Part shown: piece by piece, positions 1 through 11,674 of the stretch
Layout: each line of letters starts with the position of its first letter
Numbering within the stretch: the first letter of the stretch is position 1
Source of the DNA: Xiphophorus maculatus
Taxonomy: Eukaryota > Chordata > Actinopteri > Cyprinodontiformes > Poeciliidae
Direction: 5' to 3'
Length of the DNA stretch: 64,000 nucleotides
NCBI RefSeq assembly: GCF_002775205.1
Contig: NC_036447.1
Location: 23,294,501 to 23,358,500 of the forward strand
Notes under the pieces: model-generated
Seen by the model: only the letters and a program-made list of their open reading frames with translations
Database searches by the model: none
What the model was told of the DNA's origin: nothing
Made by a program: the position numbers and the translations under genes

Positions 1-2790
1 TAAGTAGCTGTTGCTCTGCTCAGATTGTCACTATTCTCATGCCATCCAATCACCTCCACAGCATCTAAAAGCCATCTAGTTCTTTACCTCCTTGTCAGAT
101 TCTTCCTTTTCTTCTCCCTTCATGTCATCTTCTATGCCAGGGGTCAACCCTCCTTTGGAATAGTTATTGTTCCAGTCTGATAATCTCCAGTTATTTTTAT
201 ATTTTCCCTTGTTTTTGTTATCCTCTTGTGCTGGTTCTCCATTTAAGGATCTTGCACAAAAAAAAATCACAATAAAATCCTGAACCTGACTCAAAGGGAA
301 CGTTAACAAAGTATTCCTGCGAAACTGCGCGCTCTTGTAAAAACAGGGTTTTGCACAAGACATAAGCTACATTAAATGTGGACTGAATAGGAAAGGATTC
401 CTTGTGGTCTCGTTAGTCACATCGCTGATGCCTGACATTCTTTGGCTCTTTTTGACTATTAAGGAAAACCCGAACGCTGCGGCTCCTCATCCTGCTCGGT
501 TCTTCTCTTTGGCCGAGGGAATTTACTGATGTCTGAACATGTAGACCGTAAGTTTAATTGCCCCTAAAGGGATACGTAAAATTTTCTGATTGAAGAAGTA
601 TTTTCACTTCACATAAACAGCAGCTTATGTTCATGGATTTGTGAGATTTTAGATGATTGGTTTAGGAAAAAAAAACCAAAACATGCAACAATTAGCTCGA
701 TAAATGGTAAGAGAGATTTTTTTTTTTCAGTTTCATCCTCCTCTAGAGTTTAGATATATATATATATTTAATGTCATAAACCCACATTTATTTCTATATT
801 TCCCAAAGGACACATTTTCTGTCTCAGACGCTGAACAGAACAAGCAGAGGTCAGACACGACAACCAGCTGAGAGCATATTGCCTCTCAAAGTGCACCAGC
901 CATTTATCTCTTCCTGGATTTCTAATAAATAACTATTAATCTTAATGCAATCTTTGTTAATGCTATTTGGATTGTTACCTCACCAGTGTGACACGGGCGT
1001 CTAACATTTTCCAGTTCTGCTTTTCCTAAAGCTCCTCGTCTCCGATGCAACCAGCTCTGGACTCGTTTGACCCGATGGACTGGAGATAATCACCATGTCG
1101 TCTCATTCAGAGGTTAATGCTGCTGTATTGGAAATCGAGCCTCGGGATCAGGGCTGTCTGTGCCCACAAAGGTTGAGATGGAAGATTGCTTTTGCAGAAA
1201 TCTACGGAAGCACCTCATTGTACATTTTTTTATCTTTTCTGGACAGCAGCCGCGGCATCGTAAGATTCTTCTTCAGCATTGAGGATTGCATAATTCAAAA
1301 TTTGAATGTCTGACAACCTCTATGTGCATTTTTGATTTTTGATTTGATTGCTGCTAAACGGAAATGAAATTGCGTCTTACATTTTTAACAGTTGCATCGA
1401 TCATATTTTTTCCAAAGATACTGGAATGATTTCATAAAACGATCACGTGAGGCTGCAGTAGAGGTTAAAGAGAAGAAAAAAGAAAAACAGCAATCAGTTT
1501 TTATTACGGCAGGTGATAAAAAGGTCAAGGGAACTTTCCGTTTTTCTTATTTCCCTTTGCCAAACTGAACAGAGGAAATCGTGTGTTACAAACAATGTGA
1601 TGAAAAGTTAAATGTAGAGTTAATCAGGTAGAATATAAATGCCTCACAGGCTTGTTATTTATCTCTCAGACTCTGCAGCTTTTTAAAAAATGTTATTATT
1701 ATCTCATGCACAGGAGCCTTGACCCGATAAACAGTGTGGGGGGAAATCCAGCTTACTCTGCAAGCAGCTGCTCTGGAAAAATAGCATTATCATAATCCGA
1801 ATGTGTGTAGAAATGTCTCTTAAGTAGGTCCAAAAATATGTTTTACAGAAATAAAACATGACCACTGGATTTTAAAGATGCCCAAATAGGAGAAATATAT
1901 TTAAAGAAAAAAAAAAAGAAATGTATAAGATTAATTGAAAAGCTTGACCTGCTTGCAGAGGGGGGAACTCCTCATTATCATTTCACGATTTGCGATCCAA
2001 ACGTAGTCGCTCAGAGAGAAAACGATTCTAATGCCTGGTTTTTGACTCTGGGCCTTACACAGTTCAGTTACTCAGAGTACCCATGCTGCTTTTGTGCTTT
2101 AATTATGTACGCTTTAAGTATTTCCTGCATGGAAATGAGGAACGATCTCACCAAACGTTAACAGTTTTCACATAGTCAAGGCAAAAGGATTATTGAAAAG
2201 TTGTGGAAAACGCCTAAACACTTTAAGCAGCAGCTCCGACTGCTGCTCATGCTTTCCAGTGTCATTTTGCATGACTTCTCTTTGTTTCTCTTGCTCTTTA
2301 AAACATATTTCCCTGATATGAGCTAATCTTTTCAGACTCTCAAGCCATTTCAGCACAGAAGCTAAATTGGAAATTCTCCCGTTATGTTTTTTAGGAACCT
2401 GAATTCCTTTGTTTTCCTGGACATCCATCAGCGTTTAGCAATCCCTTTTAGACGGCTGGAGCTCTTAGTAAATCCCAAGAATGTGCGTGTTGCAGCTGCA
2501 GCCAGCCGTCCCATTTACCAAGCGGTACTTGCTGCTGGCGACCAGAGAGATGAGGCCTGGGTTTCCTCATGGATGCAGCAGGCTGTTGCTTCTCTGCCGA
2601 CGACGCGTCAATCTGTGGTGAGTGTGAGCGAAGAGGATGAACTGTCCTGCTCACTAACTGTGGCGGATGAGAGTTTAGTTTGGGGCTCGTTCAGGATTTG
2701 AGTGACAGAAGCACAAAAGGAATCAGGAAACACACAGTGCTCCTGTTAATAAGTACCTCGGTTTAGTTACTCCTCCAAATGTGAGCGCAC
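1..2790. other. Intergenic DNA, no gene recognised
   Basis: AT-rich intergenic sequence. There is a short (TA)n run near 752-767 and several homopolymer tracts. Open frames here are short, have no homology that I recognise and are not bounded by convincing splice sites. Segments near 890-1000 and 1600-1660 have the even, repeat-free AT-rich look of conserved noncoding elements, but conservation cannot be judged from one genome. Confidence 0.6.
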
Positions 2791-2799
2791 CATTGAGTG

Positions 2800-2965
2800 C
2801 ATCAAAAAGCATCCACATCCCTTAACCCAATTTTGTCACTTTACAGCCATAAATTTGAATGCATTTAATTTATTCTTTATTTTTTGTTTTTGTCATAGAG
2901 CAACAAAACATACAGTGCAGGATTTTGATGGTGGGTCAAAGTGATGCGTGGTTTTCACATGGCTG
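2800..2965. repeat. Tc1-like transposon remnant
   Basis: The text 'cccttaacccaattttg', 'cactttacagccataaatt' and 'gaatgcattta' resembles the subterminal region shared by many degenerate fish Tc1-like elements (proposed from memory of that family). No transposase frame and no clean terminal inverted repeat remain. Confidence 0.45.
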
Positions 2966-3052
2966 GATAAGCAGAATCGCCACCGCCATGTTTGATGGTT
3001 AGACGTTCTCAACTGGGACAGATGTGACAGTAATCAGCCCTGCTTCTAAAAA

Positions 3053-3232
3053 TCAATCTAGAACATTTTTATATGTCAACTTATTCATTTTTAGTGGGGG
3101 GTTATTCCTTCCTTCCTTAGTTTTTTCCTTCCTGTTTTTCCTTTTATATGAAAAAATAAGGAAGGAATAACCCACCCCCATTAAATATTAATAAATTAAC
3201 TGTGACTTATCAAAGTTTTCTAGATTAATATT
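3053..3232. repeat. Imperfect long palindrome (MITE-like)
   Basis: Two arms of roughly 85 bases face each other. The inner stem is the best preserved: 'ggttattccttccttcctta' near 3100-3120 pairs with 'taaggaaggaataacc' near 3157-3172. The outer arms share TCTAGA, at about 3057 and 3221. Consistent with a palindromic miniature element; no coding potential. Confidence 0.6.
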
Positions 3233-4126
3233 TAGTATCTAAGTATTTTTTAATTTGACTGAGATAAAAAAGCAGAGTGTCTTCAGTCAGAGGCTTCTTC
3301 AAATGCGTTGTAATACAGACTGCTACAGGAGAACCTTCCTGCCCACAGCCATCACCATCTTGAATAGCTCTTCGAAGAATCCTGAACTAAAGAAAATGTC
3401 ATATTTTAAAGGAATTTTTAAAGATAAGATAACTTTTTTTTATTATGTTAAATAATTATCTATAATATTGGAAAGGACCACCTGTTTGTTTCTATTTTTA
3501 GGATTTTTTTTTTAATAGATTGAAATGTAGTAACATGTTTTTCTTTTCTTTTCTGTGGGATGAAAAAATTTTTTTATTTTTTTTAAATGACAAGAAAATC
3601 ATCTCTAAAAACATATTACCAGTACTTTTAGTAGTGGACTGTGTGGAAATTCAATGCAAATTTTACCGAAATATACTGACAAATTGTCTGTTATTTTATC
3701 TAAGTTGTAAAAAATATTAGCTCATTCATTTACATTTTTACCCAAAGTTATTTATTAAGAGTCTTTGTTGGAGGTCAAACTTGTGGCCCCGGAGCCGCAG
3801 GTTGCAGATGATGCTCCCAAAAAGCTTCCAACTTTCCAAACACCCCATGTTGCAGTTAGAGCTTATATTCCATAAAACCCCATAGTTATTGCACACGCAG
3901 AAATACACTTTGATCCGCTGCAGCTCCTTTTATTGTGTTCACACGATCACTCATCCAAATAATGACTGGAGTCAGAAACTGTCAGAAAGCAGTCAGCGGT
4001 TTCACTCCCAGACCTTTAACTAGCAACGGCAATAAATCAAGGCAGGACCTTCCCGCTGAACCACGTCAGGAGAAATGGGTCGCAGCAGAACCCTAATTCC
4101 TCACCAGCCTCTGGATAAACACAGCG

Positions 4127-4127
<1 letters not shown>

Positions 4128-4155
<28 letters not shown>
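4128..4155. repeat. Poly-G homopolymer, about 28 bases
   Basis: An uninterrupted run of G follows 'acagcga' and precedes 'cagcagaatgg'. Pure G tracts of this length are rare, can form G-quadruplexes and are unstable in replication and sequencing, so the exact length is uncertain. Confidence 0.95.
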
Positions 4156-4158
<3 letters not shown>

Positions 4159-7100
4159 CAGAATGGACCGGAGGGCGAGAAGGGGTGAAGCTGAGCGATG
4201 AGGGACGGGACAGGAATCCTCCCCGCTGGGTTTTAAAGAGTCCGCAGGGCTTTAAGGGGAGATTATTTTAGAGATGAATGACTGATTTTATTTATTTTTT
4301 ATTTTTTTACAAGCTAAAGCAGAAATGAAATTCGGGATTCCGCCGATGCGTGAACATAAAAGCGATCGACTTGTTGCTCTTCTAGAGCAAACCTGGGAGG
4401 GAGGCGATGTCAGACTTTTAAAAAATAAATCTCACAGTGGGAACATCAAGAAAATGGGATGGAGAGGAAGAGATGTGATGTTTAAATCTCACTCACTTCA
4501 TCTCTGTAAAAGCTCCTCCACAAAGAAACGTCTCAAACTCGACTCTTAACCTCGAGATGCTGGAGGATTTTCACACACGGGGGGCGAGAAATTATGAGGC
4601 TCTGCATGAAGACACGTTGCACTGATAAGTGAGGTGCTGCTGGTGGATCGGCTGCTATATTAACTGCTACATTAAACATTTACTCTCCATGTCCTAAAAG
4701 CTGACATTACTTTCAAAATACTCCTTACTACTGAGTCTGAATGCAACACAGTAAAAGTGAAAAGTCACTGTGGGGGGGGGGGGAGAACTGACGGCAGCTG
4801 TGAGAATTAAACTTCTTGTGACCTTTAAAACTCTTTCCGCAAAGTTTTATGTGCGAGTTAGTTGTGTTTTAGTGCTTTAGAGGTCTGGACGGGGCTAACT
4901 CTCCCATAAGTGATCACTACAAGGAAACAAAATGGCAGCGATGACCGTGAAGCGATGCAACCAGTCTTTTCCATCTCTGCGGAGAACTTTTGTCCGATTA
5001 TGTACGGAATTGTTTTGGAAATGGACAACAAATAGGAGAATTGTCAAGGATAAAAGTAGCGTCACGTCATCCCAAACTGGATTTTTTTTTCTGTCCAAAT
5101 TTTACGATCTGCTTCTCTAGGCTATATCGATATTTATGATTAAGCTTACAATTAAGAAAGTGAAACAGTTTCTCCAGATACCCGACTGAGTTGGTTCATG
5201 CAATCGATTATGCTCAAACGAATCCACCACACCAACATAATGCAACCAACGTGCAGTACGAACAAAAAAAAACATAGTTGCTGTGCAGAAAGTCTGGATG
5301 GACTTAATGAATTTCTGAGACAGAAAACAGCAGATTCCAGCCTCTTCATCTCTACAAAATTTCAAATCGGTATAAATGAGTCTGACATCTTCCATACACA
5401 CAACTCTTGTTGAAAAACTCAATTGGCAAATATTCCAGACAAGTTCAATTGGATGGTCGGCGTCTGACACCTAGTGGAGGAAATTGTCTTGCAGGTGATC
5501 AGACGATCAGCCTGCTGCTCCTGCAGTGATTTCCAAACCGGGAGGGTCTGTATTTAAGTGCCAAAGAAATTAAGTTTTGCACAGATTAATAAGACAACTC
5601 ACTGAAATGACGAAGAAGAACGTCAATTACGTCATGCGCTATTTTTACACATCAAAAATAGCACCAGGAAGGCAAGGTAAGGCTAGTTTATTCCAAGTGC
5701 TTCACAGAAAAATTTAGCAATTTTAAAAACACACCATAAAACACTGAAACTGGTACCAGACTACTGGTACCGTTCTGCTGTGACTAGTGTGCGTGTAGGG
5801 GTGTGTGTGTGTGTGTGTCGTGGGGGTGCACCTGTGTTTCATTGTATAGTAGAAAACCTTCACACAGCCCACGACAAATATGTAAAAAAAAATATGTTTT
5901 TATAAAAGTTACATACTGCATCTGTAAAACTGTAAGGACGTGTTAACATTCATAGTCTGAAGAGTTTCTAAACGTAACCACTTAATTATTTTTAACGTGT
6001 TTTATGAACATTGAAGCTGTTGTTCAGCTAACTGCAAACTGTTAAACCAAATATAAATAGCCATTTAGTACGTTTATAGAAGGGGCCGACAGCAACACGC
6101 AGTACGTCCAACAGACTCCTCTGTTCATATGAATAGAGAAGGTTCTACAAGACACTTTAATGAGCTTTCAAAAATACAACATTTGAAATTCATAGTGCTT
6201 GATGAAGGCCATCGTTGCTTGCAGAAAGCTGGAAGTGTGAACCCTTTGTCAGTCTGCAGCCACTGAGCTGGTTCTCAGTGATTTCAGAGGGTCCGTGGGG
6301 TCAACCTAACACCACGCAGAGAGGATTTCAACCTTGTTGCTGCAACGCAGCAGCGTTAACAGCTGCAGCAAAGAGCTGCTTGTCCATCACGCTTTCACAC
6401 TCCGTACGGTCTAGAGGAAATGCAGCACACTTGGTGGTAATGTGAGTCATTAGTGGTACATAATAAAAGCCTGTTGTTCTGTACAGGGGTTTGGAAACAC
6501 CGAAACACTGTTCAAAAAGTCAACTTTGGCTACAACAGTGCCACCCAGTGGATAAGACACGTAAATACCTGCAGATATAATGTTCTTCCTGGTGGATCTG
6601 AGAAATTTTGAAAATGAAACCTCTCAAGAATGTATGATTTACACATTTACAAATGAAAATCATTAGCACAATAAAGCAAAGTGGTAATTATTATTATTTT
6701 TTTTAGCAAAGTCCATTTTAATTTCTGTTAAACAAAAAAAAAAAAAGTCAATGGCCTTTAATTTCCAGGAACCTGATATATAGTTGATTTTTTTCTGAAA
6801 TGGTCTTGTCTTCATCGTTGTTTTTGAAATAAGAATCGATTGGAGTTGTGTGTATGATTTCGAATTGATATATTGATAAACAATATGTGAACCAGATCAT
6901 TCATATAATAAAATGTTAGAAAAGATAGAGGTTCTACTCTCTTTAAGTCTAAATTTCGATAACTATTTTTTTTCTTTGTCAGTTTTTCTTGGCTGGCTCT
7001 TGTTTTCTTCTCTTGTGTCTTTATCCCTTTTAAAGTGACTTGAGAAGTTCTTTCGTAAGCACACAGACTTCATACCTCAGTCTCTTTCCTGGTTCATTTT

Positions 7101-7690
7101 GTGTGGCAGCTTCTAAAACAACACAATAAAATCAGTTTAATTAGGCACTTTGGTATATTACGTAATGTCTATCGTGGTTCATCGTGACCTGAAGCGGAAA
7201 GGCGGGGGGGGAAAAAGTGAAGGCTGTTTTTGTTCCCTTATTTCTCGCTTGTTTCGGACATTTTGGAGCTATCGAGCTTTATTTCCTGGGAGTTTGTGAA
7301 ATTCTGCTGTCAGTTTAAAATCCTTCGCTGAGCTGCCGCCTTCGAAAAAACACACAAGAACGAGGTAAACATCAAGAAGAATAATAATTAAAAAAAAAAA
7401 AAAAACGAAGCAGTTCATGCAGTTCAGTACCATGAGTTTTAAACACTTTGTTAGCAAAAATCAGATACTCTGCATAGATATGAAAATAATATTTGAAAAC
7501 TGGTTGATGTAGAATAAATATATACAGCAATAAACTTAAATGTAACTTTGGCTTTGTGTCACTTTTCATTGATTTACAACTCTAGGCGACTTGAATGCAT
7601 AAGCCGCACAAACTTTGTGTTTACTGACTTTTTTGTTTTGGTGGATGCAAACCCACTGGTTCTAGGTCACCACTCAAATCGCATTACGGT
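4156..7690. other. Intergenic DNA with simple repeats, no gene recognised
   Basis: No coding exon recognised. It holds a G9 run near 4773, a GT microsatellite near 5801-5818 and a dispersed repeat at 5668-5740. Open frames at 4895-5470 overlap on both strands and look like chance. Confidence 0.6.
5668..5740 (+). repeat. Dispersed teleost repeat, 5' fragment
   Basis: The text 'aaggcaaggtaaggctag', 'tttattccaagtgcttcaca' and the following A-rich tail match the beginning of a dispersed repeat also present at 47354 and 55556 in this window. It is a short diverged copy. Confidence 0.55.
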
Positions 7691-7699
7691 GTAACAAGC

Positions 7700-10190
7700 A
7701 TGGCATCTCCCTCCCCTCGGTGTACCCCCAGAAAGCTGCGCAGAATAATGAGCAGTAAACCGGCCGGGCCAGCGGACAGGCAGGAAAGAGGGTGTCCAAC
7801 TGGAACTGACAAAAGATGGGAAGGTGTCGCCATGGCAGCGGCCGAACCGTTTGAGTCACATGGTCGGGGAGCTCTCTTGAATCTGGCGAGAGGAGGCTCG
7901 GAGGAGTCTTTCTTCCCAGTTTTGGACGCCGATGGCAGCGAAATGAGCGGAGCCCCGATGGCGGAGAGACTCCATCTGAACAGGACGATAGGTTTTGAAC
8001 CACAGGACGGGGAGGCGGACGCGCCCATGTTTGGTGGGTATGGCAACGTAGAAACGACTTCAAGCAGGAGTTTCTGTGAGATGCTCAGGGCGCTTTGTTT
8101 GTTTTTCTGTGGCACCCAGAGGTCAGAGTGTTCAACATCGTCATCATCGGCCTGGTCTTGTTCGTTCTCGCCGTCGCCGGCCTGTATTGCGTCAGCATCT
8201 GCTACAGCCGCAGCAGGTCAGCACAAAGTCTCTCTCACACCTTTCAGATGTTAAAGGTCGGCGTTGGAACGACACGCTGATGTATCTGGAGCGCCGTCGC
8301 ACTGACTTAAACACTTAACGCTCAATCTTAGGCGTTTTCTCGATACACGGAGTATTCTGTTAAACACAACACTCGTTTAAGTTGTCTGACTGTAAGAATT
8401 AACTTTTACAATCAAGAAGATAATTAATCAATTCATTAGATAGCTAAAAGTCATAAGTGATTCTAAGATGCAAAGATTGGCCTATATGTTGAAAGCAAAC
8501 TTTTTTTTTTTTTTTTTTTTAAAGTTTAATCTTTATCCAAATTTCATCTTACAAAAGAGGGACAATCCCATTAACTCGTGCAGCATTTTTTCATTCGAGT
8601 TTAAGGGAATTTCACAGGCTGTACAGAACCTTATAAAATGTTTAGCTGTTTTTGTCACTTATGTGATTCAGATCATCAAATACATTTTACAGACAAAGAT
8701 AACTTTACTAAAGGAAAAAAAAGAAAGAATCACTTTTTAAATGATGATTTTATTTATTAAGGCGAAGAAGCTTTCCAAACCAGCCTGGTCCAATGTGGAA
8801 AAGTGATCGTCCCTTAACTGGTGGCAATAATGGGAAATAAGTCATTTACGTTGCTGTGTGGAGGAATTTTGATGTGTTCTGTATAGCAAAATTAGTTTTT
8901 AATTTGCCAAATTGGAAACAACCTGCTTCAGGTCATGAAACGGTGTCTGAATCAGATTTAAGTCCCTACGGCAATGAGAAAACGTTCATTTTTGTTTTGC
9001 TGATCCATTGACAGGTTGACCGATTACGATTGCTCTGCTACATGACTCACGTGAGGTGAACCATACGTTTACAAACTAAAGACTTCAGAAATCACACGTC
9101 ATGAAGAAGCAAAGCAGTTTAGAAAGAGAACAACATTCGCATGTTGTTCTCTTTATAAACTGCAGCGGTGGTTTTGTGATACAGCCATCTTCCAAAAAAG
9201 TTTCGCTTTTGTCTGGACGGTCCACAGAAGATTTCCCCACAGGTATCAGGTATCTAGTGTTTTTAACATGTCATGTCTGTCATGCTGTGGTTTTCTGTTT
9301 GAAACTCTCCAACGGATGCCATTTACCTTGAGTCGCTTTGTCGACAAATGAACACTAACTTTAACTGTGACAATGAGGCCTGCAGCAATTAGCAAACACC
9401 TGGTGGAACTGGCCGTCTGCTGAGCGGAAGGAGGAGTGTCGGCAAGAGCAGGAGCTTCTTAAAGAGACAGGCTCATTTTCAAGACGTTAAGCTGATTGTG
9501 CTGGAAATTATATCATACCGCCCCTTTAAGATTGGGAAATGTTATGATGCCTCCTGAAATCTAATTCTTGTTCTCAGTCAGGTTCTATGAGACTGTGCAT
9601 TAATTACAAGTGGTTTAATAAAAGAGGAAATTTAAAAACTGATGCTTGTATTTACTCGGCTCACCATTGTATCGTATTAAAATCTTGCGGTGGCAAAAAA
9701 AAAAAAAAAAAAAAAGCAAAAATGGAGAAAATAATGAAAGAGAACAAATTCTTTTTCACAGTGGGCTTATGAATACGAAGGGAGCTGTGATGTAAATTTG
9801 AATGTGAAATGTTCCCTCAGGCAGTCAAAGAGAGCCCTTATTTACGAGAGCGCCGTGACTCGTGGCGAGCCGGAAAATCCGGTGGCGGTCAAAGCTGTGA
9901 AGCGGTCGACCAGCTTCATCAACCCTCTGGCGTTCTTCAGGAGGCCGGAGGCTGCAAAGGACAACTCCAGGGTCTACTTCATCTACAGCAACCCTCTGCC
10001 CGTGGGACTGAACGAGGAAGAGGAGGAGGAACACAAAAAAGCCACCGCCACTAGCACCACCACCAGCGGCGGCGGCGGCAGACCGCAGCAGCAGACTTTG
10101 CTGACAATGCCGCCGTCGTTACGAGAGTACGCCAGCGACCCCAGCAGCGGATTCATCCTGGACCCTCCCATATTTTACATGCAGCTTTAA
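7700..10190 (+). CDS. Single-pass membrane protein, family not recognised
   Basis: Three exons: 7700-8033, 8120-8216 and 9821-10190 (801 bases, 266 residues). Exon 1 ends TTTG|gtgggt and exon 2 follows cacccag|; the phase-1 join gives ...DAPMFEVRVFNIVI. Exon 2 ends AGCAG|gtcagc and exon 3 follows ccctcag|GCAGTC in phase. Exon 2 encodes the only hydrophobic helix, about residues 116-139 (VFNIVIIGLVLFVLAVAGLY), followed by a positive SRSRQSKR stop-transfer segment, suggesting the N-terminus is extracellular or lumenal. The C-terminal region has RVYFIYSNPLPVG, an acidic EEEEEE stretch, and Ser/Thr- and Gly-rich linkers. There is no cleavable signal peptide. The chosen ATG has A at -3 and G at +4; an in-frame ATG at 7748 is the alternative, and upstream untranslated exons cannot be excluded. 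I do not recognise the family and assign no function. Confidence 0.75.
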
Positions 10191-10492
10191 ACAATTAGAG
10201 GAAAAGAAATGGCTATGAAGTTAATCTCGTCTGTAGCTTTGTCCACTATCAGAACCTTGTAGATTAAAAGGATTCATCTTCCGTTTCATTAACGCAGTGT
10301 AAAAATGCAAGAGCCAGGAGAAAAGTTTTGACTTTATAATAACCCGGACTCAAAATACGAATCATTGCCGTATAATTCTTATATTTAAAACTGAAAAAAA
10401 AATCCCACAACATATCTCCATAAGGACAAATGTATTAACTTGGCTTTTCTTTTTTTCCTTTTATCAAACATTGAAATGGATAGTTGTGGTAC

Positions 10493-10498
10493 AATAAA
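10493..10498 (+). terminator. Polyadenylation signal AATAAA
   Basis: AATAAA lies about 300 bases after the stop codon of the membrane-protein gene, giving a 3' UTR of usual fish length. A SINE begins 170 bases further on. Confidence 0.6.
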
Positions 10499-10665
10499 CA
10501 TGTTTTCCTATCATTTCCTTTTAAGTCTAGTTTTTGCTTCCAGTGTTATTCCATGTTGATTAGGACTGACTTTTAACATTAAAAGTTATTTTAGATTAAT
10601 TGATTTAAAAATACCTTGTTATAGTGCCTAAATACAACTCATTTGTAAACACTAACAAAACAGTT

Positions 10666-10966
10666 GGGGCTGCACAGTTGGTAGCACTGTTGCCTTGCAG
10701 CAAGAAGTTCCCGGCCCAGGGTTTGCATGGAGTTTGCATGTTCTCCCTGTGCATGCATGGGTTCTCTCCGGGTACTCCGGCTTCCTCCCACAGTCCAAAA
10801 ACATGACTGTTAGGGGTGAGTGTTTGTCCTGTATGTCTTTGTGTTGACAGACCGGCGACTTGTCCAGGGTGAACCCCGCCTCTTGCCCGGAACGTAGCTG
10901 GAGATAGGCACCAGCAACCCTCCTGACCCCATTAGGGACAAGGGTGAACAGAAAATGGATGGATGG
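10666..10966 (+). mobile_element. V-SINE-type tRNA-derived SINE
   Basis: A tRNA-like head (CTGCACAGTTGGTAGCACTG, A-box region) is followed by the V-SINE central domain (GGGTACTCCGGCTTCCTCCC, CAGTCCAAAAACATG) and a tail ending ATGGATGGATGG. The 12-base duplication AACAAAACAGTT flanks it exactly, at 10654-10665 and 10967-10978, so both ends are defined and the insertion is fairly young. Confidence 0.9.
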
Positions 10967-11241
10967 AACAAAACAGTTATTGTAATATTTATTACTATGT
11001 TAATAAGTGCTGCATTTAAGCATCTGTGGAAAGTGGGAGAGAAATTAGCTAAAAAAAAAAGGAGGGACATTCAAAAGACATGAACGTTGCTGGAGTCGTG
11101 AATTCAATAATTATACATATCCAGGATGTGAGCTTGTCCCTTTTGTGTTTTCTAACACCACTTCTGAACTTCCTGTCAGACGTTTCTTAGCTGGACTAAG
11201 TAGTACAAAATCCTCATTTCAAATGAGAGGAACTGTTGCAT

Positions 11242-11247
11242 TTTATT
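11242..11247 (-). terminator. Candidate polyadenylation signal of xpnpep1
   Basis: AATAAA on the - strand about 430 bases beyond the xpnpep1 stop codon. Between them I see 3' UTR-like sequence without other genes. Confidence 0.5.
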
Positions 11248-11674
11248 TGGAAATCAAGGTCAAGTGGAAGAGGAGTGGAGAGGTGCAGAATCCAGGTGAC
11301 GTTTCCAGTCAGTGATGGTTCACGGAGCCATGCCATCGGTCGCCGTTGCTCCACTGGGTTTCCTCAGATTTCCAAATTTAGAAACTAAAACTAAGCTAAT
11401 AAGTTCAAAACGAAACAATTTTCAAACATCTTTGACGACAGAGTCGATTTTGCACATTGTACCTTTAATGGAAAGGATTGGCGAAGTCTTTAAAAACATC
11501 ACCGTCACATTTTCCGAGACATAAAATAGAAAAAGAATCTGAAGTGACTATTAACAGGTTTTAATAAAACTGGTGGCGTTGTTTAAAAAAGGCAAGCAGA
11601 GCGTGGATCACAGACAGAGGGGAGAAGAAGTGAAAGGGTTATCGCAGAGCAACCACTGAGAGGACGTGGAGTCC

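Noticed and set aside
2384-2701. + strand open frame of 105 codons with alanine-rich middle
   Set aside because: No recognised homology, overlapping frames on the other strand, no splice sites or promoter context; likely chance.
8076-8318. Other open frames overlapping exon 2 of the membrane-protein gene
   Set aside because: Shadows; only the frame with the hydrophobic helix joins both neighbouring exons in phase.
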